Below are positions 43,620-53,556 of a stretch of 64,000 nt of DNA, piece after piece. Every line of letters begins with the position of its first letter. The stretch's first letter is position 1. Location of the stretch: positions 70,412 to 134,411 of the forward strand of contig CAJUNJ010000005.1 of assembly GCA_910587825.1 (NCBI GenBank), in the 5' to 3' direction. The notes below the pieces were generated by a model. It was given only the letters and a program-made list of their open reading frames with translations. It made no database searches and was not told where the DNA came from. A program made the position numbers and the translations under genes. This DNA is from an uncultured Christensenellaceae bacterium. Lineage in GTDB: Bacteria > Bacillota > Clostridia > Christensenellales > Borkfalkiaceae.

Positions 43620-45908
43620 TCAGTCGTTTCCGCCGTCTTCGCCGCCGTCATTTTCGGGCGAACGCGCTTCGTCGGAATATACGTCGATATTCTTATCGTC
43701 CGTCGTGTCTACCTTGATACGCTTTTTGTAGACGGGAAGCTGCTTCTTGCGCTTTCTCAAAACGATGAGAGTAACGGCAACCGCGCCGCCTATAACAAGC
43801 AGTCCGCCAAGACATACGCCCACTATAAAGCCGACTTTCGCGCCCGTAGAAAGACCTTCAAACCAGCTTTTCTCCTGTTCGGGATATTCTTTGAGATAGC
43901 TTGACCTTACGCCGTTCAAATAAGCTTCCGCGTCGGCGTCGTTCATTTTGCCGAGAAGCGTATAATAGTAATCGCGGTTGTTGGCTTTTACGTCTTTGCC
44001 GTTTACGGAAATCTTATCGGCGTATTCCGCCCAGTCGCCCGTAGCGTTGACAAAGTCTGCAAGCTTTTCAAGCGAACCTTCCGAAAGCAGGTATTTGTCG
44101 CCGTATTTTTCGGACGTGTAGTCGGTTAATTCGTCAAATGCTTTTGCAAGCTTGTCGATATAATCTTTGTCGCCCGTGTAATAAACGTATCTGAGCGTGT
44201 CGGGAAGAAGATTGTATACAGAGGAGTCTATTTCGCTTATTTCTTCGCTTATACCTTCAAACTTATCGTTGAGTTTGTCAATCTGCTCGTTTGTCATAAG
44301 CCCTTCGCCGTTACGGAGATGCAGATCGCAGACCATTATATAGTCGTATTCTGTCATATTTACCGTTTCGGTAGGGAACAAAATCTGACCTTCGATAAAC
44401 TCGGGTTTATACCAATCGCTTGCCGAATCCAGGTCGAGAATTTTTACGGAAGTGTATTCGTTTACTCCCTCGGTGACCGCAAGACCGTTGTAATCGTAGT
44501 AACCGCCGTCGTATTTTATGCGGTTTACGGAATAGCCGTTTCCGCCCGAAAGCGAATAGTAGATATATTTGTTTTCCGTATCAACGTTGAGAACGGTAGC
44601 CTGACCGTCCTTTGTTATCAGAAACCTTCCGCTGTTGTCTTCTATCGTGGGAATTTTACCGTCTTCGGTTACGACAGCTTTGACAAGCCCGTTCGTACCT
44701 GCAATTAAAACTTCTTCCACATCGCCGTTTGCGTCGTAAAGATATACGTAATTGTTTGCGGCGGACGAGTTACTGCCAAGCAGGCTTTCCGCAGTCTGAG
44801 GGTTGCCCGCAACGGGTTTCCACTCCGCCGATACCGCATTGGCAGATATAAACGAACTTTCCTTTTCGGCAAACAGCATAACGCTGTCGTTCTGAGTACT
44901 TGTGCGCGTATAGAAAAGCGTGCCGTTTTCATATTTGGAAAGCGTATATTTGTACGCGCTTCTTTCAACGCTTGCAACCCCTTCTTCACTGCTGTTGAAC
45001 TGGGTAACGCTTGAAGTCATTCCTTCCACTTTGCCTATGCCGTCGAAAACCAAGTCGCCGCAGTTGACGTAAAGCGGGTCTTTATCCGCGTCGTAGTCTT
45101 CAACCCCGTCGAAATTATATTCGTTGGGGGTTGCTCCGTCGGGAGTTACCGTCCAAATCTGGTTGTATTTATCCGACCAGGAAGTACCGCGCACAAAGTC
45201 TGTAACGGTCATCGTATAATATATACGGGGATTGGTGAGGTCTGCTTTGTCGAAAATATAACTGCCGACGTTGTATGCAAGCAGGGTGTTTTCACCCGTT
45301 TTTGTATTTACCGAGTGAATGTTGGTACAGCTTGTACCGTAAAGGTTTTCGTTTTTGGCAACATAGATAAGATATACCGTTCCGTTGTCTTCTACGTAGC
45401 GGTAATCTATCGTATTGTCCGAATATTGGACAAAATAATCCTGATTTGCCTGAGTTCCGTCAAGCTTTGCGCTCTTGAACGCAAGATGGGAATTCTGCAC
45501 CACGCCGTCGCTGTTAAGCTCGGTAGACGGCGTCGAATAATAGACGTAATCTCCGTAAACAAATATACCGGCGTCGTTATTGCCCGAATAGGCTATCTGG
45601 GGGACTACCGTATCGACAGCTGAATAATTGCGTGCGGCAAGGTTACTTTTGGATATGCGCATTATCGCGCCCTTTACGGCTTTGCCGTACGTATTGTCGG
45701 CGGTATTGGCTTCCTTGCCGTTGATAAAGTAAACGTAGTCGCCCTTGCCTACGGCAAAACCGCCGTTGGACTGTGCCTTGTCCTGCGTACTTACGTATCC
45801 GGGTAAAGGCTTTACGTTATAAGCGCCACACGCCGAAAAACCTGCCGCGCCGGCAACCGAAGCCGTTATAACGGTAAAGCATAAAATTTTATTCAAAATC
45901 TTGCGCAT
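43620..45908 (-). CDS. Large lipoprotein with C-terminal membrane anchor
   Basis: The true start is ATG 45908 (MRKILNKILCF) with GGAG upstream; an in-frame TTG-side extension is unlikely. The 762-residue product has the lipobox FSAC (Cys27). A long extracellular part carries repeated GDYVYFING, YGDYVYYS and YIYYSLSGG segments, as in DUF5050-like beta-propellers. One membrane helix (about residues 703-725) follows, then a basic and acidic cytoplasmic tail. Double anchoring by lipid and helix is unusual for a lipoprotein. Possible role: surface sensing or binding; no ligand motif was seen. Confidence 0.8.
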   Translation of the reverse strand: MRKILNKILCFTVITASVAGAAGFSACGAYNVKPLPGYVSTQDKAQSNGGFAVGKGDYVYFINGKEANTADNTYGKAVKGAIMRISKSNLAARNYSAVDTVVPQIAYSGNNDAGIFVYGDYVYYSTPSTELNSDGVVQNSHLAFKSAKLDGTQANQDYFVQYSDNTIDYRYVEDNGTVYLIYVAKNENLYGTSCTNIHSVNTKTGENTLLAYNVGSYIFDKADLTNPRIYYTMTVTDFVRGTSWSDKYNQIWTVTPDGATPNEYNFDGVEDYDADKDPLYVNCGDLVFDGIGKVEGMTSSVTQFNSSEEGVASVERSAYKYTLSKYENGTLFYTRTSTQNDSVMLFAEKESSFISANAVSAEWKPVAGNPQTAESLLGSNSSAANNYVYLYDANGDVEEVLIAGTNGLVKAVVTEDGKIPTIEDNSGRFLITKDGQATVLNVDTENKYIYYSLSGGNGYSVNRIKYDGGYYDYNGLAVTEGVNEYTSVKILDLDSASDWYKPEFIEGQILFPTETVNMTEYDYIMVCDLHLRNGEGLMTNEQIDKLNDKFEGISEEISEIDSSVYNLLPDTLRYVYYTGDKDYIDKLAKAFDELTDYTSEKYGDKYLLSEGSLEKLADFVNATGDWAEYADKISVNGKDVKANNRDYYYTLLGKMNDADAEAYLNGVRSSYLKEYPEQEKSWFEGLSTGAKVGFIVGVCLGGLLVIGGAVAVTLIVLRKRKKQLPVYKKRIKVDTTDDKNIDVYSDEARSPENDGGEDGGND

Positions 45909-46037
45909 CTCAAAACTCCAACCGAGATTATCTCTTTTTAAGCATTTTATAAGCACTAAACATTATATACCAATCGAAAAGTTTAAGCAATAAATTTCGG
46001 CTTGATTTTGACGAAAATTTGTTAAAAGGAGGGTTTT

Positions 46038-46253
46038 ATTACGGAAAAATTTGCACTATTGAACATATTAAAGGCTTTGGAAGGGCTTTCGCCAAAAACC
46101 CAACCCGCCGACGCACCCAAAACCGACGTTGACACACAGACGGCCGGCAAGACAAGCGAACCCGCGACAGAACGCCACAACCCTATGGCAAGCGTGCTTG
46201 AACGGCACGAACGAATTTCCAACAGAGTGCGCACCCGGTCGCAGGGCAAATAA
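46038..46253 (+). CDS. Small 71-residue protein with probable ATT start codon
   Basis: A strong Shine-Dalgarno AAAAGGAGGG (46024-46033) is followed after the usual gap by ATT-ACG-GAA, and the frame continues for 71 codons without an ATG or GTG near the site. The first TTG is 26 bases from the Shine-Dalgarno, too far. The product reads TEKFALLNILKALEGLSPKT, then a Thr/Pro-rich linker, then MASVLERHERISNRVRTRSQ, a conserved-looking C-terminus. It is followed at once by a perfect terminator, which supports a real gene. Function unknown. Confidence 0.6.
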   Translation: MTEKFALLNILKALEGLSPKTQPADAPKTDVDTQTAGKTSEPATERHNPMASVLERHERISNRVRTRSQGK

Positions 46254-46280
46254 AAATCTCCGCGCAAGGCGGAGATTTTT
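46252..46280. terminator. Bidirectional terminator
   Basis: Perfect 12-base arms AAAAATCTCCGC and GCGGAGATTTTT around GCAAG, with A and T runs on both sides. It separates convergent small genes. Confidence 0.93.
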
Positions 46281-46292
46281 ACCCTTGGAATT

Positions 46293-46715
46293 TTAAGCTT
46301 TTTTGAAGATGTCTCTTGCACCTTCGTTCATTGTGTAAAGCAGACAGTTGCCGTTTATATCGCCCTTATCTTTCTTGGCAGTGTAAGCGGAATCGTCCTT
46401 TTTGCCGTCCTTTTCTACGGTTAAAAAGTCTTTAAGCTTGCCGCTTGAAGGGAATTTGACTACAACTGCAGCCGATAAATTTTTCGAACAGTATAAAATT
46501 TCGTAAGAATTAATTTCTTCAATCTGGTCGTTGCTGAGTCCGCACAAATCGAAAACAGCCTTTGCAAGCGAGTTGTCCGCATTGACAATCTTTACATTGT
46601 AACCGTTATCTTTAAACTTGTTTTCGATAGCGCCCGACTTGTCGCAGGCGGAAAGGGTAAGCGCAAGAATAACGACGAGCAACGCCGTACTCAGCGCAGC
46701 GATAAATTTTTTCAT
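46293..46715 (-). CDS. Small lipoprotein of unknown function
   Basis: A 140-residue protein with signal sequence and lipobox LSAC (Cys24). The mature part is a mixed alpha/beta domain with AVVVKFPSSGKLKDFL and a Lys/Asp-rich loop. GGAGG upstream of the ATG is strong. No family is recognised. It is probably a membrane-tethered extracytoplasmic protein and is transcribed alone. Confidence 0.7.
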   Translation of the reverse strand: MKKFIAALSTALLVVILALTLSACDKSGAIENKFKDNGYNVKIVNADNSLAKAVFDLCGLSNDQIEEINSYEILYCSKNLSAAVVVKFPSSGKLKDFLTVEKDGKKDDSAYTAKKDKGDINGNCLLYTMNEGARDIFKKA

Positions 46716-46810
46716 TTTAAGCCTCCGCTATTAATTTTCATTAATTATATTATAATACAAGGTTTTAAAATGTCAATACAATCTTTCAAGATTTTACATA
46801 CAAAAAAATA

Positions 46811-46829
46811 AAGACGCTTTGTGCGTCTT
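46811..46829 (-). terminator. rplM-rpsI terminator
   Basis: Seven-base arms AAGACGC and GCGTCTT around TTTGT, with TATTTTTTT next on the minus strand. Confidence 0.9.
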
Positions 46830-46837
46830 GTATTTTT

Positions 46838-47251
46838 TTATCTCTTTGAGAACTGGGGCGCACGGCGCGCTTTCTTCAAGCCGTACTTCTTTCTTTCCTT
46901 GACCCTCGGGTCGCGGGTTAAGAAGCCTTCCTTTTTAAGCGCGGGACGGCTGCCTTCTTCCGCCTGCAACAGCGCGCGCGCTATGCCGAGACGGATAGCG
47001 TTTGCCTGACCGGTATAACCGCCGCCGTAAACGTTTACCAAAACGTCGTACTTGCTTTCCACACCCAAAAGTGCAAGAGGCTGTTTGACAACATACTGCA
47101 AAACGCCCTGAGGGAAATAATCCTCGAAAGCTCTTTCATTTATTTCGATAACTCCCGTTCCGGCGGGTACGAGACGGACGCGTGCAATCGCCTTCTTTCT
47201 TCTGCCCGTTCCCCAGAATTGAAGCTTTTTCTTTAAATTAGCCTTTGCCAT
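46838..47251 (-). CDS. rpsI: 30S ribosomal protein S9
   Basis: The 137 residues have the S9 pattern [15 protein letters not shown] near the start and the basic C-terminus [25 protein letters not shown], whose last residues reach the P-site tRNA in the ribosome. It lies 21 bases after rplM in the standard rplM-rpsI operon and ends in an intrinsic terminator. Confidence 0.98.
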   Translation of the reverse strand: MAKANLKKKLQFWGTGRRKKAIARVRLVPAGTGVIEINERAFEDYFPQGVLQYVVKQPLALLGVESKYDVLVNVYGGGYTGQANAIRLGIARALLQAEEGSRPALKKEGFLTRDPRVKERKKYGLKKARRAPQFSKR

Positions 47252-47272
47252 AATTAACTTCTACCTCTTACC

Positions 47273-47704
47273 TTAATATAATTTCAGCTCTTCGGGCTTC
47301 TGTGCCGAATGGTTGTGTTCCGCGCCCTTGTAAACGCGAAGCTTTTTAATCATATCTCTTCCGAGAGAGTTTTTAGGAAGCATACCTTTAACGGCTTCGT
47401 AAACGGCAAGGTCGCTCTTTTCGGCAAGCATTTTCTTGTAGGATATTTCCTTTAACCCGCCGATATAACCGGTATGATACCGATAGAATTTATCGTCAAG
47501 CTTCTTGCCCGTCAAAACGACTTTATCGCTGTTAACCACTATTACGAAATCGCCCGTGTCTACGTTGGGCGTAAAAGTGGGTTTGTTTTTACCGCGGAGT
47601 ATGGCTGCCACCTTTGACGCAAGTCTGCCGAGAGGAACGCCTGCGGCGTCGACAACGTACCACTTTCTTTCAACTGTCCCGGCTTTTGCCATATAGGTTT
47701 TCAT
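47273..47704 (-). CDS. rplM: 50S ribosomal protein L13
   Basis: The 143-residue L13 starts at ATG 47704 ([20 protein letters not shown]), with AAGGAG 7 bases upstream; an in-frame extension of 8 codons has no ribosome site. The motif [21 protein letters not shown] and [18 protein letters not shown] end are typical. First gene of the operon with rpsI. The 150-base leader upstream may hold an L13-type regulatory structure, which I could not verify. Confidence 0.98.
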   Translation of the reverse strand: MKTYMAKAGTVERKWYVVDAAGVPLGRLASKVAAILRGKNKPTFTPNVDTGDFVIVVNSDKVVLTGKKLDDKFYRYHTGYIGGLKEISYKKMLAEKSDLAVYEAVKGMLPKNSLGRDMIKKLRVYKGAEHNHSAQKPEELKLY

Positions 47705-47863
47705 TGTTCGCTCCTTCTGATTTTTCACGCAAACCGCCTGTCGGTCTGCTACATATTATCGTTTTTCTTAAATCGTAAACTTATTTTATTATTTTATAAA
47801 ATTTCTGTCAAGCTGTTTTATATCGGGTTTTGAAAAGATTTTGAAAATTTTGAAAATATTTTT

Positions 47864-49015
47864 TCAGCCTTTTAAAAGCCTGCGGTACAGCTCCGCATAC
47901 CTTTCGGCTATTTTATCCCAGCTTGAATACACTTTTTCAAGCGCGCCCCTGCCTACCCTTTCGGCAATTTCGGGGTTTTGGATAAGTTTTATCATTTCGT
48001 CCGCCCAGACCTCTTCGTCGTTTTCCCAGGTAAAACCGCTTACGCCGTCTTCCAATATTTCCGAAGAACTGCTTCCTTTAATCATTATCGCAGGCAGGGC
48101 GTTTGCCGCGGCTTCCGGTACGGTAATGCTTGCCGTGTCGAAAAGCGACGGGAAAAGCATTGCGTTACAAGCCGAAAAATAGTTTGCAAGCACCTTTCTG
48201 TCGGATATTTTACCGACGAAAATCACGTTCTCCGTCAAGCCGAGTTCGCTTACCTGTTGCTTTAAATTTTTGGCGTAATCGCCGTCGCCGACTATTACGA
48301 ATTTGAAATTGACAAAACCGCGCTGCCTTACTTTTGCAAGAGCCTTTAAGCTGAACTGTATATTTTTAACTTCCGCAAGCCTGCCGGCAAACAGAAAAGC
48401 GAAATTTCCGCAAAGCCCCAACTCTTTTCTTAGTTTTTCCACTTCCCCACCGTCCGCGGCAAGCGGAGGCATATCCGTGCCGTTGGGTATGACGATAACG
48501 TCATTACAGTTTTTGTAACCGTACTCTTCAAGCGTTGCTATCGAACCGCGGGACACGGTAGTCACGCAGTCGCTTGCGTTTATACAGCTCATAATATATT
48601 TCATAGAAATATCCTGCATAAATTTAAGCTTGCTACGGTTTTTGATTTCGTCTTTAAACTTTGTGTGGAAAGTAAATACGACCGGTATGCCGAATTTTTT
48701 GCCCTGCTTTAAGGCGAAATGCCCCAAAAGCACGGGGCTGTGCAGATGAATTATATCGAAATTACCTTTCTTTATAAGCTTTTTTATCTTACCGTCGAGG
48801 AAGGGCATAGCGGCGCGGTACCCGCCCTTTGCCGCAAAAGATTTGCAACGGTGTATTTTCAGACCTTCAACTTCTATTTTTTCGGGATAGGACGGAACGA
48901 GAAGTTCGGCTTCGCCCAGACCGTTTTCGGCATATTTTTTTGCAAGATATACCATAACGCTTATCGGCCCGTCGACGTTTGGATAAAAACTGTCCAGCAC
49001 TTCAAGAATTTTCAT
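47864..49015 (-). CDS. Glycosyltransferase family 4 protein
   Basis: GT-B-fold transferase of 383 residues with the N-terminal start MKILEVLDSFYPNVDGP typical of diacylglycerol or phosphatidylinositol glycosyltransferases, the HSPVLLGHFAL block, and the late donor-binding block LFPSLFDTASITVPEAAANALP (usually E-x7-E). It is the last gene of a five-gene operon and overlaps the flippase-like gene by 14 bases. The pair suggests synthesis and export of a glycolipid, but the sugar is unknown. Confidence 0.88.
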   Translation of the reverse strand: MKILEVLDSFYPNVDGPISVMVYLAKKYAENGLGEAELLVPSYPEKIEVEGLKIHRCKSFAAKGGYRAAMPFLDGKIKKLIKKGNFDIIHLHSPVLLGHFALKQGKKFGIPVVFTFHTKFKDEIKNRSKLKFMQDISMKYIMSCINASDCVTTVSRGSIATLEEYGYKNCNDVIVIPNGTDMPPLAADGGEVEKLRKELGLCGNFAFLFAGRLAEVKNIQFSLKALAKVRQRGFVNFKFVIVGDGDYAKNLKQQVSELGLTENVIFVGKISDRKVLANYFSACNAMLFPSLFDTASITVPEAAANALPAIMIKGSSSSEILEDGVSGFTWENDEEVWADEMIKLIQNPEIAERVGRGALEKVYSSWDKIAERYAELYRRLLKG

Positions 49016-50333
49016 CGGAAGTCTGCTCCTTTTCCTTTCTTTTTTTCCTGCGCATTCTTACGAGATTTCTTATAAACTCGAACACGGTTATGCCGAGTCC
49101 AACTAATACGTAGATGTAATAAACGGCAAAACGCCAGCCGAACATCGACCAGAATTGCACGCTTCCCGTGACGAACACGCTGAACGCAAGCGCACCCAAC
49201 CCCTCCATTGCGCCCGTGTTGCCGGGGGTGGGAACGACGGCTACGCTTTGGGTGACGAATATGTTGATTGCCATAACCTCTATCATAACGTAAATTCCGT
49301 CGTTTGCGCCGAGTCCCGCAAAAGTTTTCATTGCAAAGTACGGAACCGAAAAGGTTAAGAAAACCTCCGCAACGCAGAATAACATTAAAAATATAAGGTT
49401 TAGCGGACGGTGCGACATTATTTTAAACGCCGAACGGAAGTCGTTTACGAACGCTTCCGCCTTTGCAGTCGCCTTTTCCTTGTCCTTGACTATTTTTATT
49501 TTCGCGCCGGCGCCGACCACTACGGCACACACCGCGCGCGCAAACTTAGGCAGAAGCGCGAAAAGTATTACCGTGACGGGCAGAAGCATATTTACGCAAA
49601 GCCCTATACTGCCCGCGACCATAAGCAGGGTTTTCTGCGCCGAATTGTCCAGCAAATCCAGCACTCCCGAACACGAAGCCATAAACACAAGGCTTACGGT
49701 AACCCAACTGAACATCTGTGCGAAGTATTTTATAAGCACTACCGCGCTTGACACCCCGCCCGAAAAGCCCTTTTTATGCAGGTAATAAATCTGCATAGGC
49801 TGGCCGCCCGCCGCAAAGGGAGTTATATTGTCGTAAAACTTGCCCAAAAAGGCGACTTTCACGCTTTCGCGGATGTGAAATCTGCCTGTCGTAGTCTTCA
49901 ACACGACGGCGTATTTAAGGCAGTCGAACAGCATTACGGCAACGAGAACGGCGAGAGTGATAAGCGCGAACTGCCAACTGCTGCCTGCGAGTATTTCGCC
50001 CAGCGACTGTATTTCGTCTCCGCTGCCCGTAACTATTTCAAGCATCATCCAGATGCTCAGCCCAATAACCACGAGCAATAGAACGGTGCCGACCCAGCCG
50101 AACTTACGCTTTTTGGGCGGTTCGACGGTGCGGCTGTCGAAGTTTTTCAACGCCGCTTCCGCTTCCTGTTTCTTTTTGCCCCTGCGCGTCGGCTTTGGCT
50201 TATCTTCCGACAACGGCACGGCTTCAACCGCCGGTGCGTCGGGTTGTATGGGCTCTTCCGCTTCCGTTAAGGAATTTTCCGGTTGTACGGACTCTTCCGC
50301 TTCGACTGCGGTGGGTTCTTTGTTTTCTGACAT
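49002..50333 (-). CDS. Flippase-like membrane protein (LPG synthase TM-domain family)
   Basis: The 443-residue protein has a Glu/Pro/Ala-rich disordered N-terminus (about 1-65), then about eight membrane segments of the UPF0104 family, the flippase half of MprF. The Gly-Gly-Gln stretch AAGGQPMQIYYLHKKG and TPGNTGAMEGLGALAF are family marks. The catalytic aminoacyltransferase domain of MprF is absent. It overlaps alaS by 1 base (TAATG) and the glycosyltransferase by 14, so all are coupled. It may move glycolipids across the membrane. Confidence 0.88.
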   Translation of the reverse strand: MSENKEPTAVEAEESVQPENSLTEAEEPIQPDAPAVEAVPLSEDKPKPTRRGKKKQEAEAALKNFDSRTVEPPKKRKFGWVGTVLLLVVIGLSIWMMLEIVTGSGDEIQSLGEILAGSSWQFALITLAVLVAVMLFDCLKYAVVLKTTTGRFHIRESVKVAFLGKFYDNITPFAAGGQPMQIYYLHKKGFSGGVSSAVVLIKYFAQMFSWVTVSLVFMASCSGVLDLLDNSAQKTLLMVAGSIGLCVNMLLPVTVILFALLPKFARAVCAVVVGAGAKIKIVKDKEKATAKAEAFVNDFRSAFKIMSHRPLNLIFLMLFCVAEVFLTFSVPYFAMKTFAGLGANDGIYVMIEVMAINIFVTQSVAVVPTPGNTGAMEGLGALAFSVFVTGSVQFWSMFGWRFAVYYIYVLVGLGITVFEFIRNLVRMRRKKRKEKEQTSDENS

Positions 50334-52144
50334 TAATTCAATACCGCTTTAATTCTTTTAATACCTGCGGACACGTTTTCCTGTTTTACGATTTTAAACG
50401 TTCCGAGTTCGCCCGTCTTTTCAACGTGCGGCCCGCCGCAGATTTCCTTGGAAAATTCGCCTATGGAATAGGTCTTTACCGTATCCCCGTACTTGCTGTC
50501 GAACACACCGACAAACCCGCCCGCCTTTGCTTCTTCAAGCGTCATTTCTTTCAACTCGACGGGGATGTTTTGCGCAATCTGTCCGTTGACCAGCTTTTCC
50601 ACTTCCGCCACTTCTTCCGGCGTAAGCTTGCGTGGAAAGTTGAAGTCGAAGCGCAACCTCTCTTCGTTTATGTTGCTTCCCTTCTGCTGTATGTCGGGCG
50701 AGCAAACTATTTTAAGCGCGGCGTTTAATAGATGGGTTGCGGTGTGATACCGCGTCGCCGCCTGGGAATGGCTTTCAAGTCCGCCTTTAAACTGACCCGC
50801 CGCAAGCACGCGGCTCTTTTCGCGGTGTTCCTTAAACGCCTCTTCGAAGCCGTTTTTATCTACCGTAAGACCGCGTTCGCCCGCGAGCTCTTCGGTAAGT
50901 TCAAGAGGGAAGCCGTAAGTGTCGTAAAGCCTGAACGCCTGCTTACCGCCTATTACGCTTTCCTTTACGTAAGCGGGGTTGCTCTTTGACATAAACTCGT
51001 TTTTGCGTTCGAGAGAAGTTACGCACTTGTCGAACTCCTTCATTCCCTGCGCAAGCGTGGCTTCGAACCTGTCGGCTTCCTTTTTTATTTCGTCTAAAAT
51101 ATAAGCTTTATTTTCGGCAAGCAGAGTATAAGCCTCGCCGTAGACTTCGTCTATGAATATCTCGGCGGCTTTAAGCATTGCGGAACTTTCTATTTCAAGC
51201 TGACGGCAGTATCTTATAGCCCTGCGCATAAGACGGCGCAGGATATACCCGGCGCCCGTGTTGGACGGAAGTATGCCCTGTTCGTCGCCGATAAGCATTA
51301 CCGCCGTACGCGTGTGGTCGGCGATTATGCGCATAGCTTTGGCGTCGTCGCCGCCGTTGTCGTAATTTTTACCGCTTAAACGTTCGAGTTCGTTTATTAC
51401 GGGCAGGAATAAATCCGTCTTGTATCCGTCCGAAAGCCCGTTTAAGAAAAGCAGCATTCTGTCGAATCCGAAACCCGTGTCCACGTTTTTGTTTTCAAGC
51501 GGAACGTAGCCGTTTTCGGTTTTTTTATACTGCATATACACGTCGTTGCCTATTTCCACGTAGTCGTCGGGGAAGACGGGATCGGGCTTGTTTACGTCAA
51601 GGGGATAGAACCATTCGTTGTCGGGGCCGCAGGGCGTGCCCACCGTCCCTTCGAGTTCCCACCAGTTGTCGGATTTGGGTAAAAAGAATATGCGGTCGCG
51701 GCTTATGCCGAGATTTTCCAAAAGTTCCGCCGTCTGTTCGTCGCGGGGCACGGCTTCGTTGCCTTCGAAAACGGTAACGCAAAGCTTGTCCTTATCGAGT
51801 CCGAGCTCCTTTGTGAGAAGTTCCAACGACCACGCCGTCTTTTCCTTTTTGAAATAGTCGCCAAGCGACCAGTTACCCATCATTTCGAAGAACGTGAAGT
51901 GGGAAGCGTCGCCGACCGAGTCTATATCGACGGTGCGCACGCAACCCTGAACGTTGCAAAGGCGGGTACCCTTTGGATGTTTGCGCCCGAGCAGATACGG
52001 CATAAGCGGCTGCATACCGGCGACGTTGAACATTACGCCCGTGCTTCCGTCGCCGATAAGCGACACCGCGCCGATATTGACGTGGTTCTTGCTTTCATAA
52101 AAAGCAAGCCATTTTTGTCTTAACTGTTTAGATGTAATTTTCAT
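50333..52144 (-). CDS. alaS: Alanyl-tRNA synthetase, short form lacking the C-Ala domain
   Basis: Charges tRNA-Ala. The protein has 603 residues against about 870 for common AlaRS: the aminoacylation, tRNA-recognition and editing domains are present, but the C-terminal C-Ala domain is absent. Editing-site zinc ligands are His467 and His471 (HTATH) with Cys569 and His573 (CGGPH, where CGGTH is usual). The N-terminal half resembles the short AlaRS of some reduced-genome and candidate-phylum bacteria. An AGAGGAAA ribosome site precedes the ATG. It lies 20 bases after cysS and overlaps the flippase gene by 1 base. It is either the only AlaRS or an extra paralogue; the window cannot tell. Confidence 0.93.
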   Translation of the reverse strand: MKITSKQLRQKWLAFYESKNHVNIGAVSLIGDGSTGVMFNVAGMQPLMPYLLGRKHPKGTRLCNVQGCVRTVDIDSVGDASHFTFFEMMGNWSLGDYFKKEKTAWSLELLTKELGLDKDKLCVTVFEGNEAVPRDEQTAELLENLGISRDRIFFLPKSDNWWELEGTVGTPCGPDNEWFYPLDVNKPDPVFPDDYVEIGNDVYMQYKKTENGYVPLENKNVDTGFGFDRMLLFLNGLSDGYKTDLFLPVINELERLSGKNYDNGGDDAKAMRIIADHTRTAVMLIGDEQGILPSNTGAGYILRRLMRRAIRYCRQLEIESSAMLKAAEIFIDEVYGEAYTLLAENKAYILDEIKKEADRFEATLAQGMKEFDKCVTSLERKNEFMSKSNPAYVKESVIGGKQAFRLYDTYGFPLELTEELAGERGLTVDKNGFEEAFKEHREKSRVLAAGQFKGGLESHSQAATRYHTATHLLNAALKIVCSPDIQQKGSNINEERLRFDFNFPRKLTPEEVAEVEKLVNGQIAQNIPVELKEMTLEEAKAGGFVGVFDSKYGDTVKTYSIGEFSKEICGGPHVEKTGELGTFKIVKQENVSAGIKRIKAVLN

Positions 52145-52164
52145 ATACTTTCCTCTTTAAGGTG

Positions 52165-53556
52165 TTACTTTCTGATAAGCCGGAAGCCGTCTTTGCCGTC
52201 CTTTACAGTAAAGCCTGCCCTGTCTATTTCGGCGCGGAGCCTGTCCGCTTCCGCCCAGTTTTTAGCCGTTTTCGCCGTCCACCTGCTTTCGGCAAGTTTT
52301 ATAACTTCGGCGGGTATGTCGGAAGAAGTCTTTTTTGCGATTTCGGCAAGGTATTCTTTGGCATCTTTTTTAAAAAGTCCCAAAAGCGAATAAGTTTTTA
52401 TTATCTGATAAACGTCGTCCGCCGCCGACCTGTCGCCCGCGTTAAGCTTTTTGGAAATGCTTTTGAACAGTCCGAACAAGTCCGCCGTAGCAAGCGCCGT
52501 ATTGAAGTCGTCGCCCATAACTTCGTCAAAGCGCTTGTCTATTTCCGCGTTGCCGTTTTCCGATTTGCCGAAAGTTGTGTTTACCTTGTCTATGACGGTA
52601 TAAAATTCGGTCAAATGCTTTTCGGCTTCATCGAATATTCCGTCGTAAAGATTTATGTCGTTTCTGTAATTGGTCTGTAAAAGCGCAAGTTTTATTGCTT
52701 CGTTGGAATATTTTTCAAGCAAGTCTTCAAGCAAGAGGCTGTTGCCTAAACTTTTGGACATCTTCTGTCCGTTGACCTTTATAAGCCCGTTGTGCGTCCA
52801 ATACTTAGCAAACTGTTTGCCCGTAAGACTTTCGGTCTGCGCTATTTCGTTTTCGTGGTGGGGAAAAATAAGGTCTCTTCCACCGCCGTGTATATCTATC
52901 TGCTCGCCGAAAGCTACGCGGTTCATCGCCGAACATTCTATATGCCAGCCCGGTCTGCCCCTGCCCCAGGGAGAGTCCCAGCTTATCTCGCCCTCCTTTG
53001 CGCATTTCCACAGTGCAAAGTCTGCGGGGTTTTTCTTCTGTTCGGCGTTATCCACGCGCACGCCGTCAAGCATATCTTCAACAGAACGGTTGGAAAGACA
53101 GCCGTAACGCTTAAAGCTTGTAACGTCGAAGTACACATCGCCGTTGGGCGCGGGATAGGCGTGTCCGCTTTCTATAAGCTTTTCTATAAATTCTATTATA
53201 TTGCCGATATTTTCGGTAGCTTTAAGCCAAATATCGGGTTCGCCTACGTCAAGCTTTGCCATAACGGCGTCAATCTTTTCAATCATATCCGCGGCATACT
53301 TGTCCGCAGGTATGCCCGTTTCCCTGCTTTTGGCGATTATTTTATCGTCGACGTCGGTATAATTGCGGGCGTACGTCACGTCGTAGCCGGACTTTTTTAA
53401 AAATTTGCGCATAATGTCGTAAATCAGCGCCTGATAGCCGTGACCTATGTGCGCTTCGCCCGATACAGTTATACCGCAGGCGTACATTTTGACTTTGCCT
53501 GCTTCAAGCGGTTCGAACTGCTCCTTACTGCGTGTAAGCGAATTATAAATTCTCAA
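52165..53556 (-). CDS. cysS: Cysteinyl-tRNA synthetase
   Basis: Charges tRNA-Cys. The 463 residues have the HIGH motif in [19 protein letters not shown] with the first zinc Cys, the [10 protein letters not shown] and [10 protein letters not shown] zinc ligands, and the KMSKS loop [11 protein letters not shown]. It overlaps cysE by 14 bases, linking Cys synthesis with Cys charging, a known arrangement in Firmicutes. Confidence 0.98.
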   Translation of the reverse strand: MRIYNSLTRSKEQFEPLEAGKVKMYACGITVSGEAHIGHGYQALIYDIMRKFLKKSGYDVTYARNYTDVDDKIIAKSRETGIPADKYAADMIEKIDAVMAKLDVGEPDIWLKATENIGNIIEFIEKLIESGHAYPAPNGDVYFDVTSFKRYGCLSNRSVEDMLDGVRVDNAEQKKNPADFALWKCAKEGEISWDSPWGRGRPGWHIECSAMNRVAFGEQIDIHGGGRDLIFPHHENEIAQTESLTGKQFAKYWTHNGLIKVNGQKMSKSLGNSLLLEDLLEKYSNEAIKLALLQTNYRNDINLYDGIFDEAEKHLTEFYTVIDKVNTTFGKSENGNAEIDKRFDEVMGDDFNTALATADLFGLFKSISKKLNAGDRSAADDVYQIIKTYSLLGLFKKDAKEYLAEIAKKTSSDIPAEVIKLAESRWTAKTAKNWAEADRLRAEIDRAGFTVKDGKDGFRLIRK

